Positions 1-4,989 of a DNA stretch of 5,077 bases are shown piece by piece (position 1 is the stretch's first letter; each line of letters starts with the position of its first letter). The position numbers and the translations under genes are program-made. The notes under the pieces are model-generated. The model did not search any database and was not told where the DNA came from. It was given only the letters and a program-made list of their open reading frames with translations. This DNA is from Candidatus Aminicenantota bacterium (GTDB lineage Bacteria > Acidobacteriota > Aminicenantia > Aminicenantales > Aminicenantaceae), in the NCBI GenBank assembly GCA_030607635.1, contig JAUWJP010000144.1, positions 1-5,077 on the forward strand. Reading direction: 5' to 3'.

Positions 1-1202
1 GCAAGGCAAAAGCCTAGATAAGACTCTTTAAAAACGTCGGCCTTGATGCGGACGATGTTGAAGAGGGCATTATCATCCCGGCTCTCTCCACCATTATGGA
101 CTTCCAAAAGACTTTCTGTGGGATTGGTGTCATAAGCAGAGAGAAGGCCGTATGTGAAGCGTCCGACTTTACCAGTGAGTTTTGCTCCTCCTGCAGGGTC
201 GATGATTCTTCGGGTATAGACCATATCGATTTCTGGAAAACGAAAGATTTCCATCCCTTCAAGGAAAAAGGGTCTTTTTTCAGCATAGTAGAGAGCAAAT
301 CTCTGGTTTATATCTATCTGAGGCGCATCAGCCTCAATGTGGCTAAAATCAGGATTGAGAGTAAGATCAAGGGTTAAATCAGAGCTAATCCCCCATTTGA
401 AGTTCATCCCGGGCTGAAGGTCTGTTTTCTCATCTTTGTTTTTAAGCGAAGTGACTATAGGCATGAGCTCGAAGTTTTTTCCTTTCTCCACCTCCTCCAG
501 AATCACTATCTCCGCTCCCTGGGAAAGCAAGCCAGGTATCGATTTTGATACCGGAGGCCAGAAAACAATTTCTCCTTTGCGGGCAATGGTCCTGCCGAGC
601 AAAATTCCCCAGACTTTTTTCTCTTTATCAGGGAATCTAATACTCTTGAACGGAATAGCCATCTCCACAGTATAGCCTTCTTCATCAATCTTTCCGTCTG
701 AATGAAAAACCGTATCCCAGCTCGAGTCCATGTTATCGTTTCCGCCTTCTTCAATTCGCATCAGATCCATCTGGACACCTCGGGGATTAATAAAAAAAGT
801 AAAAGCGCGACGCTTCTCGTTAAAGGTGTCTATGAAGATGGCGATCCAATCATCATCCATGATGTTGTCGCGATTGGTTATGGTCGCTCTTAATTTCTTC
901 GGGTCAGAATCATAACATCGAAAGGCAAAATAAATATTTTTCTTATCATAGCCGATATAAGCTACCGTTTTTTCAGTAGGCGTTCCTTTTTCTTTAGGGG
1001 TATACTGGAGAAAATTTTCGATCTTTAATGCCTCTTTTTCCCAGAGTGAATTTTCAATTACACCGTCAATCTTGGGCGGATGAGAAAGCTCAGGAACCTT
1101 CAAAATCTCCTGGGAAGAAGTTAGGGAGAATTGAGGGAAAAGAAAAAGGCTAAAGGAAAAAATAAGAATTAAGCGGGCCTTCTTTAGCATTGTTCTTATC
1201 AT
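1..1202 (-). CDS. CBM9-like / DUF5916 secreted protein, N-terminal part (partial)
   Basis: The minus strand is open from base 1202 to the left edge, giving 400 residues with no stop; the C-terminal half lies outside the window. Residues 1-31 look like a signal peptide: basic MIRTMLKKAR, a hydrophobic stretch LILIFSFSLFLF, then a polar region. Residues 45-57 (IDGVIENSLWEKE), 85-100 (YDKKNIYFAFRCYD) and 176-190 (GYTVEMAIPFKSIRF) match the family 9 carbohydrate-binding-like beta-sandwich. Residues 283-317, with ADAPQIDINQRF and EKRPFFLEG, and YTRRI at 329-333 are typical of DUF5916, often predicted as an outer-membrane barrel. A role at the cell surface, perhaps in glycan or peptide handling, is inference; sugar binding is unproven for these proteins. 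Full members usually exceed 700 residues. The start may instead be the ATG at 1190 (MLKKAR); neither has a clear SD, and I see no convincing promoter upstream. Confidence 0.88.
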   Translation of the reverse strand, partial: MIRTMLKKARLILIFSFSLFLFPQFSLTSSQEILKVPELSHPPKIDGVIENSLWEKEALKIENFLQYTPKEKGTPTEKTVAYIGYDKKNIYFAFRCYDSDPKKLRATITNRDNIMDDDWIAIFIDTFNEKRRAFTFFINPRGVQMDLMRIEEGGNDNMDSSWDTVFHSDGKIDEEGYTVEMAIPFKSIRFPDKEKKVWGILLGRTIARKGEIVFWPPVSKSIPGLLSQGAEIVILEEVEKGKNFELMPIVTSLKNKDEKTDLQPGMNFKWGISSDLTLDLTLNPDFSHIEADAPQIDINQRFALYYAEKRPFFLEGMEIFRFPEIDMVYTRRIIDPAGGAKLTGKVGRFTYGLLSAYDTNPTESLLEVHNGGESRDDNALFNIVRIKADVFKESYLGFCL

Positions 1203-1401
1203 AAATTAGTTAAAATTTTTATAATCTTACCTACTGATTCATAATTTCACTTAAATAAACGAAAAAAAGGGCAAAAAGGTTTTTTATTTTTAAAAAAAAT
1301 TGAAATATGACAGAACAAATGAGAACAAGGAACAAATATAAGATGCAGGATTCCAAAGCTAATTTAAAAATAAATAGCTATATCATAAATATCTGTATCT
1401 T
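1203..1401. other. AT-rich intergenic spacer
   Basis: This gap separates the 84-residue gene from the start of the DUF5916 gene, both on the minus strand. It is rich in A and T runs (1262-1302). It holds three near-copies of GAACAAAT at 1313-1320, 1323-1330 (GAACAAGG) and 1330-1337. I found no GC-rich terminator hairpin for the upstream gene, no convincing promoter for the downstream one and no credible small ORF. Confidence 0.5.
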
Positions 1402-1656
1402 TTATGAGAATGAAATTTCCCATTTTCCTGATTCAAATACTGTAATCTTTACTATCTCTCCTTCCATCTTGCACTTGTAAATTTCAAACCTCCTTCCGGA
1501 TTTCTGGTCCAGAACTCTTTTTCTAGAAATAATCTCTTCTATGATGAATTCGCAGTTGCCGATTACGACAGACTTCGGAATCTCTTCTCCCTTGTAGCCG
1601 GAATAAAATTTCAGCTCGAACATTCCGCTTTCTTCATTCTTTTTTGGCTGGCGCAT
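1402..1656 (-). CDS. small hypothetical protein, 84 aa, predicted soluble beta-rich
   Basis: This is an 84-residue protein with no signal peptide or membrane segment, so probably cytoplasmic. The start is well supported: on the minus strand AGGAG lies 8 nt before the ATG at 1656, and a strong promoter lies at 1707-1735. After a charged, disordered-looking N-terminus (residues 1-12) the chain alternates short hydrophobic stretches (FELKFY, SVVIG, EFIIEEII, FEIYKC, VKITVF, WEISFS) with charged turns. That pattern suggests a single small beta-sheet or barrel. Cysteines at 35 and 62 are not in a metal-binding pair. I recall loosely similar short proteins with an SGYKGEE-like start and a terminal WEISF in uncultured bacteria, but I cannot name a family or function. 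The gene diverges from the secreted C26 gene, and the two may share regulation. Confidence 0.72.
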   Translation of the reverse strand: MRQPKKNEESGMFELKFYSGYKGEEIPKSVVIGNCEFIIEEIISRKRVLDQKSGRRFEIYKCKMEGEIVKITVFESGKWEISFS

Positions 1657-1665
1657 GATTCTATC

Positions 1666-1670
1666 TCCTG
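1666..1670 (-). promoter_or_regulatory. Shine-Dalgarno site of the 84-aa gene
   Basis: AGGAG on the minus strand stands about 8 nt before the ATG at 1656. It favours this start over the internal methionine at residue 12. Confidence 0.65.
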
Positions 1671-1706
1671 GAGTTTCAACAGTTAGAGTAGTTCTTTGGA
1701 TATTCT

Positions 1707-1735
1707 ATTATAATATTTATAATTGTAGGAAACAA
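1707..1735 (-). promoter_or_regulatory. sigma-70-type promoter of the 84-aa gene
   Basis: On the minus strand TTGTTT (1735-1730) and a perfect TATAAT (1712-1707) are separated by exactly 17 bp. Transcription should begin near 1700, giving a leader of about 45 nt before the ATG at 1656. It points away from the promoter at 1792-1820. Confidence 0.65.
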
Positions 1736-1791
1736 AAAGATTCGGTAAAAAAACGGAAAAGATAGAACAGACCCTAAACCTAAAGAAAATA

Positions 1792-1820
1792 TTGCTAAGA
1801 TAGAAAAAGAAATCTATAAT
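1792..1820 (+). promoter_or_regulatory. sigma-70-type promoter of the C26 gene
   Basis: TTGCTA (1792-1797) and a perfect TATAAT (1815-1820) are separated by 17 bp. Transcription should begin near 1827, about 45 nt before the ATG at 1873. The two divergent -35 boxes are 56 bp apart, so one regulator could affect both. Confidence 0.65.
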
Positions 1821-1872
1821 TCAAACCGATATTTGTGAATAAAATCCTAATCAAAAGAATGGAGAATCCAAA

Positions 1873-3024
1873 ATGAAAATGATTTTCTCAAAAAAACCTC
1901 TTCTAATTTTATTCATCTTTTTGTTTTTCGGAGGAATGCTCTTTTCCCAATCCTCAGATAGATACTTTGATGAAGTAGAACCGATCTCCAAAGAAGTACG
2001 ATTAGCTATTCTCTATCCTTCTCTCGGGTCTATCGACTCTCTTGTTGATCTCAGGAAACAGGGCTTGTTTCCGCAGGAAGACCTGATAGTCATCGGCGTT
2101 TACCACGAAAAGGAGAGAACCAACTACGAGAAATCAAAGGAATTCGTTAAAGAAAACAACCTGGAATGGTTCAAGTTTCATCAAGTCTCAGGCGAGCTCA
2201 ATAAAGATATTCTCTTTCAAAAAAATTCCTGCACAGAGGACTTTAAAAAAATTTTTGAGAAATCAGATGGCATTATATTCTTTGGTGGAGCAGACATTCC
2301 TCCCTCCATATATAAGAGCAAGACAAACCTCCTAAACCATATCTCACCACCCTACCGTCACTTTTTTGAGCTTTCCTTTATTTTTCATCTTCTGGGAGGA
2401 TTTCAGGAAGAAAACTTTAAAGCTTTCCTTGAATCTTCCCCCCAATTTCCTGTCTTTGGCATATGCCTCGGGGCCCAGAGCCTCAATGTAGGAACAGGAG
2501 GAACACTGACTCAAGACATCTGGTCTGTGAAGTACGGGAAAAAATATTTTGAAGACGTGGTCGCCCTTGGGAGAGAAAATTGGCATACCAATCCCCTTGC
2601 CCGTCTATATCCTGAAGAAAAGCTTTTTCCCTTCAACATGCATCCCATAAAGCTCATGGAAAACGGGAAATTCTGCTCTGAGATCGGTTTCAATAAAGAA
2701 GACACTCCTTACATCCTAAGTGCTCACCACCAGATGGCTGATAAGATGGGGAAAAGGATAAAAATCGCTGCCACATCTTTGGACGGGAAAGTTGTAGAAG
2801 CCATCGAGCATGAAAAATATCCTAACGTGTTCGGTGTCCAGTTCCATCCGGAATTTCCCATTCTCTGGGATTATGAGAAAAAATTCAGGCTTACCCCTAA
2901 AGACAAAGAAGAAAAAAGCTTACGTTCTATCTTAGAAAGCAACCCCCCAAGTTTTGATTTTCATAAAAAGATTTGGGCCTGGTTCAATCAAAAATTAATG
3001 GAACATCACGAGAGCAAGAAATAG
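1873..3024 (+). CDS. secreted class I glutamine-amidotransferase-like hydrolase (peptidase C26 / gamma-glutamyl hydrolase type)
   Basis: The protein has 383 residues. Residues 1-25 form a signal peptide (basic start, LLILFIFLFFGGMLFS core) with probable signal peptidase I cleavage before QSS; there is no lipobox cysteine. The mature part is a class I glutaminase fold: GGADIPPSIY at 138-147, nucleophile elbow FGICLGAQ with Cys198, SAHHQM at 283-288, and QFHPEF at 323-328 giving His325 and Glu327. This is the complete Cys-His-Glu triad of the C26 family, which includes gamma-glutamyl-GABA hydrolase PuuD and folylpoly-gamma-glutamate hydrolases. It likely cleaves gamma-glutamyl bonds in the periplasm or outside the cell; the substrate is unknown. 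The spacing from Tyr147 to Cys198 is about 18 residues longer than I recall for PuuD, and some 56 residues follow the HPE motif. GGAG 8 nt before the ATG supports the start. No synthetase partner is adjacent, so a biosynthetic amidotransferase is unlikely. Confidence 0.87.
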   Translation: MKMIFSKKPLLILFIFLFFGGMLFSQSSDRYFDEVEPISKEVRLAILYPSLGSIDSLVDLRKQGLFPQEDLIVIGVYHEKERTNYEKSKEFVKENNLEWFKFHQVSGELNKDILFQKNSCTEDFKKIFEKSDGIIFFGGADIPPSIYKSKTNLLNHISPPYRHFFELSFIFHLLGGFQEENFKAFLESSPQFPVFGICLGAQSLNVGTGGTLTQDIWSVKYGKKYFEDVVALGRENWHTNPLARLYPEEKLFPFNMHPIKLMENGKFCSEIGFNKEDTPYILSAHHQMADKMGKRIKIAATSLDGKVVEAIEHEKYPNVFGVQFHPEFPILWDYEKKFRLTPKDKEEKSLRSILESNPPSFDFHKKIWAWFNQKLMEHHESKK

Positions 3025-3273
3025 TTAAAGAGCTTCTTGTTTCCCTTTTATTCACTTTCTTATCTTTTCTGTCTTCAACAAATTATGGTTTGACATATCA
3101 AACTCCTTCGACTTTATCACATGAACATGGAATTTTGCCAAGCTTTTAAGAATTTTTTCTCGCATCACTCGCCTGTAGATACTTTTAATAAACGATGATA
3201 ATTCTCCAAATAATTCTTGTCTATATAAAAAATGCAAATTGTTCCATTCGATTTCATTAAGCTCGTTTCCAAT
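3025..3273. other. intergenic region between convergent genes
   Basis: This gap lies between the stops of the plus-strand C26 gene and the minus-strand nucleotidyltransferase gene. There is no strong GC-rich hairpin with a T run, so neither gene has an obvious intrinsic terminator here. On the minus strand the nucleotidyltransferase frame stays open after its TGA (3276-3274) until a stop near 3052. That stretch is lysine- and leucine-rich, has no good SD of its own and resembles no family I know. It is not called as a gene. Confidence 0.5.
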
Positions 3274-3984
3274 TCAGAACTTTATATTTTTTATTAATTC
3301 CTTAATCCCGTAAACCTCCGCTACTTTATCCCAGTTAATCTCAGACCGGTCTTTATCAATATCTCTCACGTCTTTCTCATCTCTTCGCTTCTCTCTAATT
3401 AATATAATCTCTCCCTCTGATTCTATCTTCTTGAATATTTTAGTCCTTTCCATATCTTTCCATTCTCTCTCCGAATATATCAATTCGGATATCACATTCC
3501 CATATCGAGGGAGTAAATATTTATTTAGCTTGCCAACTAACTCTGCGGCTAGTTCTTTATCTTTCTTAGTCGCGACTAAAATAAATACATCTATGTCACT
3601 TTCTGGTTTTTCCCTCTTTCTCGCAACAGAACCATACAGGACGACTTTTAGGATGCTCTTTTCCCTAATAAGAGTCTCATATATTCTTGACTTCAGCTCC
3701 AGATATATCTTCCTCTCCACATTGATCAGACTTGAGACTTCCTCAACCACGATGCTTTCTTTATTGAGACCCCACTGCGATGCTCTTCCTACCGTCTCCC
3801 TGTGAACCACTGCATTTTTCCGAAATAACTCCAGCACCTCTAATACTCTTGAGGCTGATATGTTTAATAACCTTGCCATTTCTCTTCCGCTGTATTTCCT
3901 TTCCGGATCAAGACACATAAGTTTCATCACTGCTATTTTGACCTTGCTTGAAAACATTTCTTCTAACGTATTATGGAATCTCAT
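3274..3984 (-). CDS. winged-helix domain fused to minimal nucleotidyltransferase (MNT)
   Basis: The protein has 236 residues, with no signal or membrane segment. Residues 1-75 form a winged helix-turn-helix: YSGREMARLLNISASRVLEVL at about 31-51 reads as helix-turn-recognition helix, then a wing ending VGRASQWGLN. Residues 80-200 are a pol-beta-type nucleotidyltransferase (NTP_transf_2). Its signature is GSVARKREKPESDIDVFIL, with Gly118-Ser119 and metal ligands Asp130 and Asp132; Glu167 (ISELIY) may be the third carboxylate. The active site looks intact. MNT proteins often pair with HEPN toxins and modify them by adding nucleotides, and AbiEii-type members are toxins; no HEPN partner is visible here. 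The DNA-binding half and the repeats at its promoter suggest autoregulation. The ATG at 3984 is fixed by an in-frame TAA immediately upstream; there is no clear SD. The residues after about 200 are highly charged and unassigned. Confidence 0.82.
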   Translation of the reverse strand: MRFHNTLEEMFSSKVKIAVMKLMCLDPERKYSGREMARLLNISASRVLEVLELFRKNAVVHRETVGRASQWGLNKESIVVEEVSSLINVERKIYLELKSRIYETLIREKSILKVVLYGSVARKREKPESDIDVFILVATKKDKELAAELVGKLNKYLLPRYGNVISELIYSEREWKDMERTKIFKKIESEGEIILIREKRRDEKDVRDIDKDRSEINWDKVAEVYGIKELIKNIKF

Positions 3985-3989
3985 TTACT

Positions 3990-4053
3990 TATTGTACGGT
4001 TTATCGTTCATATGGTCGCTATAATGATTATATGTTCGCTATTTCGTACAATA
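3990..4053. repeat. operator-like inverted and direct repeats before the MNT gene
   Basis: A perfect 9-bp inverted repeat, TATTGTACG at 3990-3998 and CGTACAATA at 4045-4053, brackets two direct repeats: ATATGGTCGCTAT at 4010-4022 and ATATGTTCGCTAT at 4030-4042. The direct repeats match at 12 of 13 bases and lie exactly 20 bp apart, close to two helical turns. The right arm touches the predicted -10 box and start point, so the array is better explained as protein-binding DNA than as an RNA hairpin. The winged-helix half of the adjacent protein is the obvious candidate ligand, which is inference. Confidence 0.6.
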
Positions 4054-4081
4054 TTATAAATATTTATTAAAAAAATTGCAA
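4053..4081 (-). promoter_or_regulatory. sigma-70-type promoter of the wHTH-MNT gene
   Basis: On the minus strand TTGCAA (4081-4076) and a perfect TATAAT (4058-4053) are separated by 17 bp. Transcription should start near 4046, giving a leader of about 62 nt before the ATG at 3984. The last base of the -10 box lies within one arm of the inverted repeat, so a bound repressor would block polymerase. Confidence 0.65.
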
Positions 4082-4117
4082 GCTAATATTTCATATTTTC
4101 TTTTAAAAAATGGAAGG

Positions 4118-4172
4118 AAAAAAGGGGACAGGCTACTTTTTCCGGAAGAAAAAGGACTGTCCCTTTTTTTTT
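4118..4172. repeat. REP-like imperfect palindrome, possible bidirectional terminator
   Basis: The left arm is six A then GGGGACAG (4118-4131) and the right arm is CTGTCCC then nine T (4157-4172). GGGACAG pairs perfectly with CTGTCCC, extended by a G-T pair and six A-T pairs. Inside, TTTTTCC and GGAAGAAAAA form a second, imperfect stem. The left half (GGGGACAGGCTACTTTTT) resembles, from memory, palindromes near REP-associated IS200-like transposases; no transposase is in this window. A GC-rich stem with T runs on both strands could also stop transcripts in either direction, shielding the MNT promoter from read-through out of rfaE2. Confidence 0.6.
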
Positions 4173-4200
4173 ACCTTTTTAATATGTTAATAATAAAGAC

Positions 4201-4210
4201 TTGAGCTCAA
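4201..4210. repeat. perfect 10-bp palindrome TTGAGCTCAA
   Basis: This self-complementary site ends 22 bp before the -35 box at 4233, a common place for a regulator to bind. It may equally be chance in an AT-rich spacer. Confidence 0.3.
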
Positions 4211-4232
4211 TATTATGAGTTAAAAAAGTTTC

Positions 4233-4262
4233 TTGACAATTATTCTATAAATATGATAGGAT
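4233..4262 (+). promoter_or_regulatory. strong promoter of the micro-ORF unit
   Basis: A perfect -35 box TTGACA (4233-4238) is followed after 18 bp by TAGGAT (4257-4262), with a TG at 4254-4255 that makes an extended -10. Transcription should begin near 4269, inside an alternating AT tract (4261-4280) that also contains TATAAT at 4275-4280. The -35 box is the best consensus match in the window. Confidence 0.6.
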
Positions 4263-4285
4263 ATATATTGTATATATAATCTAAC

Positions 4286-4292
4286 AAAGGAG
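4286..4292 (+). promoter_or_regulatory. strong Shine-Dalgarno site of the micro-ORF
   Basis: AAAGGAG stands 6 nt before the ATG at 4299. It is the strongest ribosome-binding site in the window and the main reason to believe the 20-codon frame is translated. Confidence 0.6.
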
Positions 4293-4298
4293 TGACAA

Positions 4299-4361
4299 AT
4301 GATAAAATTTACGGTTCCAAGAGTTGCACATTGTTCCGAAGGTTGTGAACACTCATCCTGA
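4299..4361 (+). CDS. 20-residue micro-ORF with two cysteines, unknown function
   Basis: The frame encodes MIKFTVPRVAHCSEGCEHSS and ends at TGA. A near-consensus promoter and a strong SD precede it and a hairpin follows at 4407-4428, so it looks like a complete monocistronic unit of roughly 170 nt. The N-terminal half is hydrophobic and basic; the C-terminal half carries HCSEGCEH, a C-x3-C pair flanked by histidines that could bind metal or be modified. It is too short for a signal peptide or a membrane helix. It could be a small regulatory or leader peptide, a modified-peptide precursor (no modifying enzyme is visible here), a metal-binding peptide, or a small RNA whose reading frame is incidental. 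Continuing past TGA in frame gives 17 more residues with another cysteine before a stop at 4413-4415. I do not recognise the peptide. Confidence 0.5.
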   Translation: MIKFTVPRVAHCSEGCEHSS

Positions 4362-4406
4362 GTAAGATGTAAAACTGCTCATCTACCCTTCCTCAATATT
4401 TTTGTA

Positions 4407-4440
4407 TGGGTTTGATTCATCAAATCCACATTTTCTTTTC
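4407..4440 (+). terminator. probable intrinsic terminator of the micro-ORF unit
   Basis: TGGGTTTGA (4407-4415) pairs with TCAAATCCA (4420-4428) across a 4-nt loop, giving a 9-bp stem with one G-U pair. The T-rich stretch CATTTTCTTTTC follows on the plus strand. The minus strand has no T run after the stem, so the direction fits the micro-ORF rather than rfaE2. The stem is modest in GC content, so efficiency is uncertain. Confidence 0.45.
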
Positions 4441-4491
4441 GCATTTTACCTTATCTTCTATTTTATTCGAGAGTATCTTTTCGTCATATTT

Positions 4492-4974
4492 TTAAGACTT
4501 TGCTGAACTAACAATTCTTTTGACAATATCGGAACTGGAGCGGCCTTCAAGATAGGGAATGATCTCGACTTCCCCACCCACGTCCTCAACCTCTCTTTTC
4601 CCCACAACCTCCTCTGGTTTCCAGTCTCCTCCTTTGACTAAAACATCCGGTAGAAGACGGGCTATGATTTTCTGCGGAGTCTCCTCGGAGAAAGAGGCAA
4701 GGTAATCTATATCCTCGATGGCCCCTAAGATTTCAATTCTCTCTTTCAAAGGAAATATAGGACGTGATGCCCCCTTTATCTTTCTGATCGAAGAATCGTC
4801 ATTGACAGCCACGATAAAAACATCTCCCTTTTTCCTGGCTTCCCTGAAAAGATGAATGTGGCCGCTGTGGAGAAGGTCAAAGCAACCGTTGGTAAAAACG
4901 ACTTTCTTATCCTGCTGTTTGAACTGATTTCTGATCTTCACAAGGTCAGCAAGGTTTTTAAATTTTTTATCCAT
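4492..4974 (-). CDS. rfaE2: D-glycero-beta-D-manno-heptose 1-phosphate adenylyltransferase
   Basis: This 160-residue cytoplasmic enzyme adenylylates D-glycero-beta-D-manno-heptose 1-phosphate with ATP to give ADP-heptose for the lipopolysaccharide inner core. It is a stand-alone version of the C-terminal domain of bifunctional HldE and has the usual length for that form. Motifs: TNGCFDLLHSGH at 28-39 with the nucleotide-binding HxGH (His36-His39); SIRKIKGASRPIFPLKERI at 62-80; KGGDW at 114-118; and GRSSSDI at 144-150, matching the GxSTT-like end. Together these separate it from other cytidylyltransferase-fold enzymes such as TagD or FAD synthetase. The matching heptose kinase (rfaE1) is not in the window. 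The ATG at 4974 is the only credible start, since an in-frame TAA lies 12 nt upstream. It has no close SD: AAGGAG near 4998-5003 is over 20 nt away. Translation may therefore be coupled to an upstream gene. Confidence 0.93.
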   Translation of the reverse strand: MDKKFKNLADLVKIRNQFKQQDKKVVFTNGCFDLLHSGHIHLFREARKKGDVFIVAVNDDSSIRKIKGASRPIFPLKERIEILGAIEDIDYLASFSEETPQKIIARLLPDVLVKGGDWKPEEVVGKREVEDVGGEVEIIPYLEGRSSSDIVKRIVSSAKS

Positions 4975-4989
4975 CGCTGTATAAGCTTA

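Noticed and set aside
96..915. Several plus-strand and other-frame ORFs of 60-93 codons within the DUF5916 region
   Set aside because: They overlap a continuous minus-strand frame with clear family motifs from 1202 to the edge, and they have no family resemblance or credible ribosome sites.
2344..2705. Minus-strand ORFs of 64 and 80 codons opposite the C26 gene
   Set aside because: They are antisense shadows of a well-supported gene with catalytic motifs.
1873..3024. Glutaminase subunit of a biosynthetic amidotransferase (GuaA, TrpG or CarA type)
   Set aside because: A signal peptide, the SAHHQM motif and the lack of a synthetase partner favour a C26 hydrolase.
3052..3237. 61-codon minus-strand ORF after the MNT gene, considered as a HEPN toxin partner
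   Set aside because: It lacks a recognisable HEPN motif (RxxxxH) and an SD, and it is in the same frame as the MNT gene after its stop. It is kept only as part of a finding.
3431..3805. 124-codon plus-strand ORF opposite the MNT gene
   Set aside because: It is antisense to the nucleotidyltransferase motif region, has serine- and leucine-rich shadow composition and no SD.
3990..4053. Inverted repeat considered as an RNA leader hairpin or riboswitch
   Set aside because: The predicted start point near 4046 leaves the first arm mostly untranscribed, so a DNA operator fits better.
4118..4172. Palindrome considered as a CRISPR repeat or a simple gene terminator
   Set aside because: There is one copy without spacers, and no gene ends immediately before it on either strand, so REP-like origin is preferred.
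4379..4444. Minus-strand 21-codon frame MRKENVDLMNQTHTKILRKGR with AAGG before its ATG
   Set aside because: The SD is short and too close, there is no promoter, and it lies across the hairpin of the plus-strand micro-ORF unit.
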